A DNA stretch of 64,000 nt from Brachypterus glaber (GCA_958510825.1 OY294048.1:26112680-26176679), one strand, 5' to 3'. Counted from the stretch's first letter, positions 30,048 to 42,009 are shown. A program made the numbers and translations. The notes: a model not told the origin generated them from the sequence alone.

Positions 30048-32500
30048 TCAAAAGTTTTGAACAAAAAATAAATTGTGCTGCCTTAAGTTATTTACTGGTA
30101 TCCTAAAATCAATTAAATTAATAAGTTCAAAACAATTAATTTTACCATTGACAATTTTACAAAAAAGACAAATATCAATTATTTTGCGACGTTTTTCTAA
30201 TTTTGGAAGATTAAAATCTAAGATGTATGAATAATCGTGATCTGTAATTAATATATTCATTTTAAATGCACAGTATCTCAAAAATTTGTTTTGTATTTTT
30301 TCTAACAAATCAATATCTCTTTGATAAAGAGATGACCAAGCAGAAGAACAATATTCCAAATTATAGCGAACTAAAGACATATAAATACAACGTACTGTAT
30401 TAATATTTAAATCTGAACCGTTTATTAAAACAAAACCCAACATTTTAGATGACTTAACCGCAAAACAAGATAAATGATGTTTAAAATCTAACTTTTCATC
30501 AAAATGAACTCCCAAATCCTTAATCGTATTAACATAATCTAAAACACTATTATTTAAACGAAAAACTGTTTGAAGCCTATTTTTGGACCTAAAAAAAGAG
30601 ACATGTTTACACTTACTGACATTCAAAGTTAAACCGTTTTTAACTGACCAATCATAAAAATTATTTAAATCACTTTGAATTAAAAAAATATCTTTAATGG
30701 ATAGTATAACTCTAAAGAATTTTAAATCGTCGGCAAATAGTAAAAATTGACAATGAACAAAACACTCTATTCAATCGTTAATAAACAATAAAAAGAGTAA
30801 GGGAGCATAGTGCGAACCCTGTGGCACTCCTGAAGTTACTTGAATAGCCTTAGATTTAAAATTCCCGATTTTAACAATTTGAGTTCTGTCTTTTAAAAAA
30901 CTAGCTAGCCAGTTCAAAAGAGCATCACTAAAAGCAAGCTTACGTAATTTAATAAATAATAATTTATGATTGACTCTATCAAACGCCTTTCTTATGTCTG
31001 AGTAAATAGCCTCCACTTGTAATCCCAGCTCAAAAGCTTCCAATATATAAGACTGATAAAGAAGCAAGTTTGAAGCAGTCGATTTAGCATTTATGAAACC
31101 ATGCTGTTGATTAATAATTAAAACTCTACATGCCCAACTTAAATGATCATAAACAAGGCTATCAAACAATTTAGGTATACTAGATTGATTACATACCCCT
31201 CTGTAATTTTTCACATCTTTTTTATTACCAGACTTATATATTGGCACAATGTAACTGGACCTCCAAGCTTTGGGAAATGTCTGCAAACGCAAAGATCCAT
31301 TAAATAATAAAAAGAAAGGTTTTGTTAATTCCTCAGAACAAGTCTTCACAAAAATATTTGGTATACCGTCTGGACCCGATGACAACTTACCTGGTAATTT
31401 ATTTATCTTCTCCAAAATATCAACCAAAGAGATGTGTGGAGTATTAATAGTATTTGCATTTGTATTTAAACCATCGTTTGATATATTAGTGTGAACATCA
31501 TCTTTAGTGTATACAGAGGAAAAGAATTCGCCAAACAGGTCAGCTGTCTCCTGTCCAGACGATGCCACTGTATCATTATAAAACACAGAAAAAGGTAGTA
31601 CAGTGGATTTTCTTTTGTCATTGATAAATTTTCAAAACTCTTTTGGGTTCTCAGTTAAAATGTTATTCATACTGCTAATATATTTTTTATAACAAGTAAC
31701 TGACAATTCCTTACATTGTTTCCTAAGGTTAGAAAATATAACATAGTCCTCATTACTAGTAATGAGTATACTTTTAGTATGTTTAAAAATTTTATGTGCA
31801 GTTTTTTTATTTGCAATAAGTTTTTTTAGATCCCCACTAACCCAAACCGGAAATTTGGAGGTCCTGAAGGATTTTAGTGGAACGTATAATTCTATAGCCT
31901 TATTTACTATTGTATAAAAAGCACTTAAATCCCTGTCAATATCCATACCCAAAAGAATCTGGTCCCAAGAAAAGTCATTCAGATAATCATTAATTTCCAT
32001 AAAGGCAGCATTTTTATAATCATAATAAAAATCTTCATACATAAAATTCTCATCAACGTCAAAAGAACAATTCAAATTAAAACTACATGAAGTATGATGA
32101 ACACTATTAGGAAGCAATATGTCTATAGCAGCTTCAACTACTAAGTTATTACAATGACTGAATAGTAAATCCAACAGAACATTTCTAGAATTTTTAATAG
32201 TATTTAATTGAAAAAGGTTTAAATATGAAAAGCTTTCAGCAACAGTATAACCACCAGATTCTGGATCACACTCTGCGTACACTCCATTATCTTCATTCTG
32301 CCAAATGGTATCGGGTAAATTATAATCACCATATATAACCATTTTGTGATCAGTATATTGAAGTGAAATTTGTTCAACAGACTCACAGTGTAATTGATAA
32401 GAACGTTGAGGTGATTTAGGAGGAGTATAGAAACCACCTATAATAAATTTACAGGACCCTGCTGAAATTTTAACAAATAAATGCTCAATTGAGTTATGTA
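30048..32500 (-). pseudogene. CR1-group LINE ORF2: endonuclease remnant and reverse transcriptase
   Basis: On the minus strand, IGGFYTPPKSPQRS and then MVIYGDYNLPDTIW are the middle of the APE domain. A linker is followed by WKFINDKRKS-type sequence broken near 31630. RT motifs are LSSGPDGIPNIFVKTC, WRSSYIVPIYKSGNK, NYRGVCNQSSIPKLFDSLVY, QQHGFINAKSTASNLL, YSDIRKAFDRVNHKLL and TSGVPQGSHYAPLLFLLFIN. A stop near 30773 is followed by the catalytic FADDLKFF. The last frame (30048-30626) has LNVSKCKHVSFFRSKN, DLGVHFDEKLDFKHH and LEYCSSAWS. There are at least four breaks, so it is inactive. Confidence 0.88.
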
Positions 32501-32504
32501 GGGG

Positions 32505-33203
32505 TTAAATTATTTCTCCATTTAAGTCATTTGCTGTCACAATAAGAACACCCCCTCCTCTTGATTTATCACTTGTGTTAGCACTCCTATCACACCTAAA
32601 AATGTCAAAGCCCTTAATTTTCACTTCACTCTCTAAAAAGTCACTATTAAGATTTGATTCAGACAAAATAATGATTTTATAAGATAAACACAACACCACC
32701 GAAATAGAATCTTGAATTTTAGTTCTCATACCACTGGTATTTTGAAAATAAACTGGTAATGAGGTTAATTTTTGTCTTTTTAAGTTCTCCTTAACAATTG
32801 TAGGTATACCATTTATGTGCTTAATACGAATATCTGTTTCACCTCTGTTTTGACGTTCTTTAAAACCTTGTAGAACAGATTTAAAAGCATCTTGTTGGCG
32901 CTTCGTTCTGTCTGCAGATACCTTATACTTAATCTCTTTTGTTTTTAATACAGTTACAACTTGCTCATTATTTGATAATACAACCTTCATTGGCCTGGGT
33001 TTTGTTTTTCCTACACGAATCACTTTTCGTATATTGTTTCCTCCAGTAATACCAGCTTTGTTTAAAATCTGTTCCGCCACTCTTTTATCGGCTTCAATTC
33101 TGGTTTTGATATCGGTTGAGTCAGACTCCTTAACATCATAAACCATTAAATTGTTGCTCCTGAATATTCTTTCTTGAATTTCATGACCCAACAAATCAAA
33201 CAA
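32505..33203 (-). pseudogene. LINE ORF1-like C-terminal domain running in frame into the APE domain
   Basis: The open frame has two parts. The first (NNLMVYDVKESDS, VIRVGKTKPRPMKVVLSNNE, DIRIKHINGIPTIVKENL) has the look of ORF1 RNA-binding and C-terminal domains. The second (YFQNTSGMRTKIQDS, YKIIILSESNLNSD, SRGGGVLIV) is the start of an APE endonuclease, normally the beginning of ORF2. So ORF1 and ORF2 are joined without a stop, either by a deletion or as the element's natural layout. It is cut off upstream by the gap. Confidence 0.7.
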
Positions 33204-33211
33204 TGCTGTAC

Positions 33212-33411
33212 NNNNNNNNNNNNNNNNNNNNNNNNNNNNNNNNNNNNNNNNNNNNNNNNNNNNNNNNNNNNNNNNNNNNNNNNNNNNNNNNNNNNNNNNN
33301 NNNNNNNNNNNNNNNNNNNNNNNNNNNNNNNNNNNNNNNNNNNNNNNNNNNNNNNNNNNNNNNNNNNNNNNNNNNNNNNNNNNNNNNNNNNNNNNNNNNN
33401 NNNNNNNNNNN
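33212..33411. other. Assembly gap, exactly 200 N
   Basis: Fixed-size scaffold placeholder. It hides the 5' end of the CR1-group LINE and whatever separates it from the slowpoke exon. Confidence 0.98.
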
Positions 33412-33863
33412 TGACAGACCGACAGACGGGAAAATTATCACAACATTTCTGCACGAATTAAAAGACTATTTAAGCAAGAAAAGTTGGAAACTTTACGTCA
33501 ATAATTTAAAAGAAAATACTAAATAATAGATACCAGTATTTTTAATACTAGGTGGCACAAACCATTTGACATGATGATAAATATTAGGTTTTAAATCTTT
33601 CTAATTTAGCCATAATGAATTTTGATTTTTGTAAGGAAAAAGTTTGGTATTATATTTGCAGAGTAGTGGAATAGTCACGGTGCCTTTCTGCTGCATGGTA
33701 ATATTGCTGAACATTTTCGAATGCCCAGAAAATGATCAAACGACAGACTGTAGAATTTAATTGTATTTTTAAAACGTTATTATTGAATATAGGATATTTT
33801 TTTCATTTCTTTATTAAACTTGTTTTGTGCTTTTATTTTGTGAGTAATTATTGGGATGTGTAG

Positions 33864-33969
33864 GAAACCTCCCGATCTTGAACTGGAAGGTCTTTTCAAG
33901 AGACATTTTACAACAGTAGAGTTCTTCCAAGGTACCATCATGAACCCTATTGATCTACAAAGGGTAAAG
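33864..33969 (+). CDS. slo: slowpoke (BK channel) internal exon, RCK1 region
   Basis: The exon encodes (R)KPPDLELEGLFKRHFTTVE followed by FFQGTIMNPIDLQRVK, which I recognise as the highly conserved RCK1 segment of the large-conductance calcium-activated potassium channel. RCK1 is the first of two cytosolic calcium-sensing domains that gate the pore in nerve and muscle membranes. The acceptor is ATGTGTAG (AG 33862-33863) and the donor AAG followed by GTAAGTTTC. The 106 bp are one base of the Arg codon plus 35 codons, so the exon joins a split codon upstream and ends in phase 0. No substitution disrupts the motif. No other slowpoke exon is visible in the window: flanking introns are long and full of repeats. 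Confidence 0.93.
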
Positions 33970-34207
33970 GTAAGTTTCAGAATCGCATTGCAAATATACA
34001 CTGCCTCGGTGTTTATATGTCGTAGGCAACTCGTGTAAAATGGTTATTTTTGAAGTTTAAAACACGTAAAACATCACAATAATATCAACTTTATTATATT
34101 GTTTTTAATGTTTTTTTTTGCTAATAAATAGTGCATGAAAACCTGATGCCAGTTTACACGAGATACCTACGACATTTATATATTTATGTTGTTTTTATAC
34201 ACAACTA

Positions 34208-34447
34208 CCCTAGTAGAAAAATAAGATCAGATATACGTTTTTCTAATGCGTAGAAATGTCCCGGTTTCTAACGTTAATTTTTTTTTAGTTAGCCGGCTAA
34301 AGTTAGAATAACGTTTATATAACGTTTGTTTTCCTGACGTTAGATAAAGGGTTTTCTAATATTAGACCCTAACGTAAGGCATCTAACATTCAAACCACAT
34401 TTATCTAACGTTAGGTCAAGTCGTTCTAATGTTATTTTCCACCAGGG
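34208..34447. mobile_element. 240-bp MITE with TA target duplication, in the slowpoke intron
   Basis: The ends are CCCTAGTAGAAAAATAA and TTATTTTCCACCAGGG, inverted with two mismatches. TA flanks both sides (34206-34207 and 34448-34449), as in Tc1/mariner-type elements. The interior has several TAACGTTA-like words. Non-coding. Confidence 0.72.
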
Positions 34448-35199
34448 TAATGTGTTATTTTTCTTTGTCTAATTATATTAAATTTAATTTTTTATATATG
34501 TTCACAGTAAAAAATATAATAACAACAAAGGATTTAGTTCAATAGTTTTCCATTTTTTTATGATAACAAGCACTACTATAGTAAACATTTTCTCCGAACC
34601 AAGTCACGTGACCATATTTCCTCCCCACTTTGCCGTTCAAAATAATAGAGTGGGAGAGAGCGCACGGTTGTAACGTGATTTGGTTGCGGGAAATTTATTT
34701 ACTATAATATAAATTGCAAGCAAAACTGTATAAATTCGCCCCCACCTGTATATGTACCGAGTGTCACAGATAATTGTAAGGATAAAATTTTGAAATTTGG
34801 TACCTATAATGTTCTTAAGCAACCTCAACTTTTAACATATAAAACAACATTTGGCTACTTTCGGTTTTACCGGAAGTGCTACCAACTTTCACATTTTAAG
34901 TGCGTCATCTAAATGCCTTACATTTTTAAAATCTGCACACTTTTCTGCAAACATTGATACCACATAAGTGACATTTCAAATGTAAACTAGATGAAACGTT
35001 GCAAGCACCCTGTCATCATCAGCACTATTGTACACTAGAGCCATCTAGTTTGCAAATTTCAAACTAGGTTTTTGTTTGATTTTAAATTCTGCATCTTTAA
35101 AACATTATATTCTAGCAAAAAACTGTATATAACATTTTTTATAGGGCTTAAAAGGAGCTTTTATTTAAAATATAATTTTTTGAAATCGGGTTATAAATA

Positions 35200-36358
35200 T
35201 GTGAGATATCGTCTTGTAAATTTCAGGACGTCGTATCTCAAAAAAGACAACTTTACAGGAATGAGAAATAACTCTTTTTCGCATTATTCATAGGTTGAAA
35301 ATGTACTTTTTTAATATAAACTTAATACATTTTTAATGATTAACTTACCTTAAGTCATTTTATTGTGTATAAAATAAATAAATACAAATAAAAACCTAAT
35401 GTTTATAGATACGACATTTTAATGCTCAAAATTAATAATTTTTTTTTAAGATACGAGCTTTGAAACATTATTAGCGGAACTCACCTCTTGCATCGCATGC
35501 GCAGTGTTATTCAATCTGTCATTTTGCCAAGGTTGATTCAAACACCGATCAGCTGATCGGTGGATTCATAGAACAAAATAAAGAATTGTATTAAGAATAA
35601 TTATTTCAAACTTATTGGTGTTAATACTGTTTCTTTAATACCTTACTGTTTCTTTAACACCTAAGTATTCTATGAATTTAATTGTTTTACCATTATTTAT
35701 GTGAAAAATCTGTGTAAGAAATGAGTGTGAATTTTGTACTGCAAAAACGACTAGGTATTATAAGGAAGACGCAAGCTGTAATTTTACGAAGGTTTATAAA
35801 TAAATCCGATAAATTTAATGAAACGGGCTGACGAAACTTAATAGGTTTAAATAAACCATCTCTTTTATCAAAATAATTATTGTTATCCTCATATTTTATG
35901 ACATCATGAGGTTTTTTTACAAATTCACCCGTATATTCGTTTAAAATGCTAATTTCGGCCATAACTAAAAGCAAATTAATTTAAAAATATATAGTTAATA
36001 TAACAAGTAACAATATTTACCATTAATTCGCTTTTTAAAGTAAAATTTTAACTTTAAACATTTAAACTTTAAACATTTTTATAACATGCGCATAATGTCA
36101 AAAAAACGTCGCCGTATGCAAAAGGTGCGTTCCAAGTCAGTTAACTAGATTTAAGAGATACGAGGTTTTAAAATTTATTAATCTGTAATCATCTAAGATA
36201 CGACGTTACTATTTTGCTTATATTTTTGTTATTTAAAAAAAATAGCAGGTGAAACTTATTTTTTAGATGTAAATTAATAATATAAAGCGTTTAAATCCAA
36301 AATCCTAAAATCGAAAAAAATTGAGATACGACGTCCTGAAATTTACAAGGCGATATGC
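35200..36358. repeat. Inverted-repeat unit with GATACGACGT ends
   Basis: AGATATCGTCTTGTAAATTT / CAGGACGTCGTATCTCAA (35199-35236) is matched inversely by TTGAGATACGACGTCCTG / AAATTTACAAGGCGATAT (36321-36357). Extra copies of the word GATACGA occur at about 35408, 35450, 36156 and 36195. It contains a small minus-strand ORF. Confidence 0.75.
35693..35962 (-). CDS. Small unidentified ORF inside the inverted repeat
   Basis: On the minus strand, ATG at 35960-35962 opens MAEISILNEYTGEFVKKPHD, followed by VIKYEDNNNYFDKRDGLFKP and a more hydrophobic C-terminus ending at 35693, about 90 residues. The first half has balanced, charged composition unlike the surrounding AT-rich noise. I do not recognise it. 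It could be an exon of a gene captured by the foldback element, a fragment of the element's own gene, or chance. Confidence 0.3.
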   Translation of the reverse strand: MAEISILNEYTGEFVKKPHDVIKYEDNNNYFDKRDGLFKPIKFRQPVSLNLSDLFINLRKITACVFLIIPSRFCSTKFTLISYTDFSHK

Positions 36359-36667
36359 TAAAAAAAACCTTTTACTGCTTTAAACGCCAATATCTCGAAA
36401 ACTATGAGTTTTAGGAAAACGTTGTTTATAACATTTTTTGACCAATTTAAAATTATCTTTTATATAAGTGCTAAATTAACCAAATACAATAATAATTGCC
36501 TTAATTATAAACAAAAAAGGCTAAAAATAGAAGTTTTACCCTATTTTTACCCCCTTACCCCCAATCGTTTACCCCCAAAATCTAATCAGCTCTTTGGAAT
36601 ACGATAAGAAACAATATCCAAAAAACCGCAAGTCGATATCTCATGTAGAAATGGAGTTAGAGAGTTT

Positions 36668-36673
36668 ACACCC

Positions 36674-36705
<32 letters not shown>

Positions 36706-36712
36706 GGACGCA
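36668..36712. repeat. (CAGA)n microsatellite
   Basis: About nine CAGA repeats between CACC and CGGACG. Related CAGACAGA-rich tracts occur at 46157-46230 and next to the gap at 33412-33426. Confidence 0.92.
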
Positions 36713-36867
36713 ATTTTTTTTTTACTGATTTCGACTCAGAATGGTCTAAAACGTCGAGAAATGTGAAAAAAACGTGGTCAAAGATTTTAACTTTTCGGCG
36801 AAGATTTCAATACATCGGCACTCTTAGTAGCACCAAGTGCCGATGTAAATTTTATTTTAATTGTGTT

Positions 36868-37340
36868 TTAATTTTTTTTAACTAGGTGGGCATGACCTTA
36901 ACTCTAATGCACACTGCAATTTTCTCTTAACTTGTATAATTCTTTAAATTAAGCTATTCTTGAATTTGGTACCCTTGTACACCCCTGGTACCATGGTAAC
37001 ATTTAAAAGTGCAAGAAATGTGGAATCGGTCTATGTGCTAACTTTTTATACATTTGAAATAATTGCCTTTTTTTTTCGTTTTGACTACAATTTTAATTTT
37101 TAACATATAAATGGTATAAAAAGTTAGCTCATGGATTGATTCCATATTTTTTATACTTTTAAATGGTATTCAAGTACCATGGGTGTAAAAGGGTACCAAA
37201 TTTAAGAATCGCTTAAAACCTAATTAAAAAAAATATACAAGTTAAGAGAAAATTATTATTTTTTAGCATTTCTGGAGTCCACTAGAGTTAAAGATACCAT
37301 GACCCACCTAGTTAAAAAAGTTAAAACAAAATAAAAATAA
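36868..37340. repeat. Imperfect palindrome (foldback) unit
   Basis: The left arm CTAGGTGGGCATGACC...CTTAACTTGTATAATT...GGTACCATGG (36883-36985) inverts to CCATGGGTGTAAAAGGGTACC...ATACAAGTTAAGAGAAAA...CATGACCCACCTAG (37180-37316). The centre is near 37090. Non-coding. Confidence 0.75.
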
Positions 37341-37636
37341 AATTTGGGATTTGAAACGTCACTTATGTATTATGTATTATCAAATAAAATTGAATTAAAT
37401 GTTTTTAGAAAAGTATGCAGATTCCAAAAATGTAAAGTATTTAGATGTCGTACTTAATGTGTGAAAGCTGACAGCACTTTCGGTAAAAACGGAAGTAGCA
37501 AAATGTTGTTGTATATCTCAAAAGTTGAGGTTTAGTACGTACAGTTGAATCCGAAAAAAAAAACAAGATAGAAAATCTAGTTGTGTAAATTGAATTACTG
37601 TTTACAAACAATGACAAAGTATGTATTAAAAACAAT

Positions 37637-37638
37637 AA

Positions 37639-37669
<31 letters not shown>
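37637..37669. repeat. (AAAT)n microsatellite
   Basis: Eight uninterrupted ATAA repeats. Confidence 0.9.
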
Positions 37670-37670
<1 letters not shown>

Positions 37671-38710
37671 GCAGTTGTCAATGTTGACAATATTTGTCAA
37701 AATTATTTATAATAATTATAAAGTACATAATTAATAAAGGATATAATTTAATTGATTTAATTAAGTACATAATTATTTTATATAATATTTGCTAGTTTTC
37801 TATTTCTTCCAGCTTCATATAACAGCAGTTACTGTTATTTAACATTATTCGCATTCACGCATTATCTGCAATAACTTAAAGACTACTAATAAACTTAAAG
37901 GAAAACCGACAATATGTCAAATTATTCTAACCTCTTTCATAAAATCTTACTTAAACTATAAAATAATTAATAAAATTGACATTTTGGCATATTTAAAACT
38001 TGCATTTTTTGTGGGTCAAACTGTACATTTTATAGGTATAAAATTTCAAAATTTTATCTTTACAAATACAGAAGTTAAGGGGGTGTACTTGTATGATCTG
38101 TGACACTTGGTATACGATTTTTGACAACATTTTTAGATTTTAACAATCATAATTATTATAAATTTGTGTGATGTTTATTTTCGTGTTATTTTTGTTATGG
38201 CTCAATCTTGCCCCATATTTGTTTCAATAACAATTTTCAACCGATTATGCAAAGAAGATAAAAACCATTTTCTTAAAAAATACATTGTAATAATCAGAAA
38301 ATGATTGATTATAAATAAAATATATTTCGCTCATTTCAAGTGAATATATATTATTTTATAAATTCAAATTATATGTATGTTTTATAATATATTTAAAAAT
38401 GTAAATATAATCTATATTTCTAAAAAATTATAATATATTTTTTATTGTGAACCTATGTATCTATCACAAATTAACGTTTTATCACTTTTTTGTTTGATTA
38501 ATGTTTTGTGTTGGCCGAGATAAGTGTATCCACAAACACGTTCAGCTAGTCTAATCACATTGGTTTTTGCAAATTTTAACTTTTTGTTTCCGACCCCTGA
38601 TTGTTTTTATAAATTGTTTAAACAGACCATAAGAACTAATTTAGGCAAATATAAGAAAAATCGCTGGGGACGACCATTTTTTAAAGTTTTTTCTAATTTA
38701 TTATAATATG

Positions 38711-40628
38711 TACAGTTAGTACATCAAAAAGCGGCACAACCTCAAAATTATTTTTTTCTACTAGCGTGCGGAAAGATGTCTCTTTCCGCACGCATATGCG
38801 TGTGGAATGACGGTCTTTTCCGCACGCCTAATTATTTCATAAAAACAAGTAGCTTGATTATACTAATAAACATTATTGACTAAGGCACTTCTTTCCATGG
38901 CGACCGATCAACATAATAGGGTTCTAAGCTAGTTTGTTCGTGTCAGTTGTGTTATCAATTTTAATTCGAAAGTTTTTATAAAAGAAAATGATAAACCTTA
39001 AAGAAGAAGATGAAATGTTACCTGAAGGAATAATAGAAATGGCAAATTGAAATGAAAACTGCAACAAATTTATCATTAATGTTCGATCAAAATAGAATTG
39101 GTAATAGCTAATGTTAGATTATTTTCAATAATTTTCCGCTACGCGTCGTTCAGGCAAATGCAAGAGCCTTTTTCCGCACTTGTTAGGAAAATAGCTATTT
39201 CACATCAGTGTAAATTGTTCTAGGGGTCAAACAGCGGTTTGTCAAGCTAATTTGACAATTGTTGATTATGTCAAAAAGACTTTTTACATGAAGAGTTAGA
39301 GGTGAAATTGTTTCTAAACCTAAAATAAAGGTAATTCAGAATATTCTCGAGATATATTTGACAATAGAAGTGATATTACTATTAAAACCAAGGAAAAAGT
39401 TGTTTAATAAAGAAAAGACAATGAATGTAGAATTTTAAAATAAAAATACTGTTTTTTATAAATTAAATACTAAATAGAGCAAATATTTATAATATAAATA
39501 TCTGTAATATAAACTTACATATTATGTTAGTTTATATTACATGCATTAAAAATAAGAACAATTATGAAAACGGCCTCAATAAAATTTAATTATGTTTATA
39601 ACGAAAACAAGACTCCAAATATACTTATGGCGGCTAAAATTCTAGATCCTTTTGGAATTTTGTGTAAAACTGCCTGTTTTTCTTAGTTTAATGATGAAGT
39701 TTATAAAATAATCTTCATTTGAAAAGTTCTCCATGTAATCCACTTTATTGAAATTTGATTTAAGTGTTTTTTTTTCTTTGTGGATTCTTGTATAGATAAA
39801 ACTTGTAATAGCTATTTTCCTAACAAGTGTGGAAAGAGGCTCTTTTCCGCACTAGATTGCATTTGCCCGAAAGACGCTTTTATATATAAGTATACTTATT
39901 TAAATAAATTTTATTTTTATATTTTTTTCCAATAGAAAAACAATTAACAATTAAGAAATTTAAACATTTTTATTATTTTATTAATAAATATAACAAAATA
40001 ACACGACATAATTAAGATATTAAACAGTTTTCACAATTATTGAAAAGAATATAACATTAGTTATTACCAATACTATTTTGGTTGAACATTAATGATTTTG
40101 TTGCAGTTTTCATTTGCATTTGCCATTTCTATTATTTCTTCAGGTGACATTTTATCTTCTTTTTTAAGGTTCATCATTTTATTTTATAAAAACTTTACAA
40201 TTAAAATTGACAACACAATTGACAAGAACAAACTAGCTTAGGACGCTATCATGTTGCTCGGTCGCCATGGAAACAAATGTCTTAGCCAACGTTTGTATCA
40301 TCAAGTTACTTTTTTTTATGAAATAATTATGAGTGAGGAAAAGACCTTCTTTCCACACGCATATGCGTGCGGAACGGGACTTCTTTCCGCACGCTCGTTA
40401 AAAAAATATATTTTGGTTTATGTTGACTTTAATGATTATTTAGTATTTAGTTCAAAACTAGGATATATTGTATTAGTAATTAGTTTTATTATGACTATGT
40501 CAAATAATTCCAAAACTGTCATCTAAATTAAACCAAGCCAAACCAAACCATATTTAATTAGCATCATTCTTTCAAATGACAGTTAATTTAATTTTGAGGT
40601 TATGCCGCTTTTTGATATTCTGACTGTA
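38711..40628. mobile_element. 1.9-kb foldback DNA element
   Basis: TACAGT-AGTACATCAAAAAGCGGC / ACAACCTCAAAAT (38711-38749) inverts to ATTTTGAGGTTATGCCGC / TTTTTGATATTCTGACTGTA (to 40628). Inner arms share TTTCCGCACGCATATGCGTG, AAAACTGCAACAAA, AATAGCTATTTTCCTAACAAGTG and CTCTTTTCCGCACTAG. The arms total several hundred bp each around a unique AT-rich centre (39250-39780). No transposase gene. It sits in the left arm of the larger inverted repeat. Confidence 0.82.
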
Positions 40629-40734
40629 CATATTACGAACTTGAACTTCAATATAAATTTTAGATATAATAATAAAGTTATTATTTATGATTAGTACATT
40701 ACAAAAATGCTTATCTCATGGAGTTTGAGCTTAA

Positions 40735-41434
40735 ACGCCCAAGGGCGTATCTTTTTTTTCTGTTGCTTTATTGTTTCATGGGCAGAGTCGACCAAAAAAT
40801 ATTTTTTTTTTATATTTGGACTTAAAATGTCATGAAACGTCGAAAAAAATGTATGTCCTCTGTCAATAAACGAAAGGTCCCATTTAAAAAAAACTCACTA
40901 TACGATTCGGGACCTTCGTAGTTTTCCCGATGTCAAATATGGTTAACATAAGTAAAGGGGACAAAGAGGGTAAAAACTAATATTTTTTGCTATAACTCGC
41001 TTATTATTAATCGTAGAATAAAAATTCTTGCACAGATAAAACGTATTATCGAGTATTATTTTATTTTCTACTAACATTTTAAGAATTGTTATGTTTAGAT
41101 CAATAATAAGCCAGTTATTGCCAATTGGTTTTTGAGCCCTTTTCCCCCATACTGCTCGCCAAGGTTAACAATGTTTCACGTTAGGTAAACTACGAAGGTC
41201 CAGAATCGTACAGTGAAAGATTCTTTTTAATCGGACCTTTCATTTAAAAGTTACAAAGTTTATAGTCAGAGGACAGACAAACCGACATTTTTTTTGACAC
41301 TCGCCTTTTTCACGTTTTCTCGACGTTTCATGGCATTTTAAGCCCGAATATGCAAAAAAATTTTTGATTTTTTGTTTTTTTTTTCGCCCATAAAACAATG
41401 CGCTAGAAAAAGAAAGATATGCCCAAAGGGCACT
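40735..41434. mobile_element. 700-bp foldback element
   Basis: The ends GCCCAAGGGCGTATCTTT and AAAGATATGCCCAAAGGGC are inverted. Arms share CGTCGAAAAAAATG / CTCGACGTTTCATGGCATTT, GACCTTCGTAGTTT / AAACTACGAAGGTC and AATAATAAGC. The centre is near 41080. Non-coding. Confidence 0.78.
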
Positions 41435-41822
41435 GTAGGATTGGGGTGGTCAAAAAAAAACTATTTACTCAATCGTTTCTACTTGTCGTGGTTAGAACGC
41501 TCTTAGACTAAAAATTTATATAGACAACCATAAGTGGTACTTTTAGGGCCATAAAAACCCAAAAAATATCGATAAAATTCGTAAAAAAAACAGCCCCAGT
41601 ATTTGTAATTTTATAAAATTTAAAAGCCTTGATATCTATAATTTTTATTTTTGAGTATAAAAATAATCCTGCAAAATCTTAGCCTAATCAAAAGTTTCTA
41701 ACTCGTGCCAACATGGCCCCGAATTTGCCCCTAAATTCCGAAAAAGTGCATTTTCTATTAATTTGTGCTACTGACGAATTATAAATATTAAATAAAAAAA
41801 GTTTATATGTCACATTTTTTTC

Positions 41823-42006
41823 TACATAAACCTATTTTAGTTATTTTAAAATATTACGATAATCTACGCAACGAGTATAAGGTCTAAGCGCCATTTAAAA
41901 TCATCATTTTGATGCGATATTTGTTAAAATGTTAAATGGCGCTTAGACCCCACCCCATACTCGTTGCGTAGATTAACGTAAATTTTAAAATAACTAAAAT
42001 AGGTTT
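41823..42006. mobile_element. 184-bp hairpin MITE
   Basis: Arms of about 70 bp: ATAAACCTATTTTAGTTATT, AATCTACGCAACGAGTATAA and GGTCTAAGCGCCATTTAA, then the inverse TTAAATGGCGCTTAGACC, ATACTCGTTGCGTAGATT and AATAACTAAAATAGGTTTAT. The loop is near 41910. It is nested in the element at 41434-43747. Confidence 0.85.
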
Positions 42007-42009
42007 ATA

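Larger units (their letters stand above)
29822..33211 (-). mobile_element. CR1-group LINE on the minus strand, running into the assembly gap
   Basis: The 3' end on this strand is a (TAAA/TAAATAA)n tail at 29822-29850. The ORF2 remnant covers 30048-32500, and an ORF1-like frame continues to 33203. The 5' end is hidden by the 200-N gap. A simple repeat tail instead of poly(A) and the C-terminal ORF2 style point to the CR1/L2/Daphne-like group rather than Jockey or R1; the exact clade is not certain. Confidence 0.83.
34740..38115. mobile_element. Composite foldback element, about 3.4 kb, in the slowpoke intron
   Basis: The outer left arm (GTACCGAGTGTCACAGAT, GATAAAATTTTGAAATTTGG, 34752-34990) is inverted at 38000-38115 and 37350-37520. 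Shared words include AAATTTTGAAATT(T)TATACC, TTACCGGAAGTGCTACC / GGTAAAAACGGAAGTAGC and GTGACATTTCAAA / TTTGAAACGTCAC. Two further inverted-repeat units are nested inside (35200-36358 and 36868-37340). It lies just downstream of the slowpoke exon, so it contributes to intron length. Confidence 0.7.

Noticed and set aside
33412..33526. Possible exon after the gap (DRPTDGKIITTFLHEL)
   Set aside because: It begins in a CAGACGG-type simple repeat and has no splice signal; more likely repeat-derived.
36668..36712. CRISPR-like regular repeat
   Set aside because: A simple CAGA microsatellite with no spacers; the genome is eukaryotic.
40251..40526. 91-residue ORF starting MLLGRHGNKCLSQRLY
   Set aside because: It spans the arm of a foldback element and has no homolog-like motif; its reverse-complement arm shows no matching selection.
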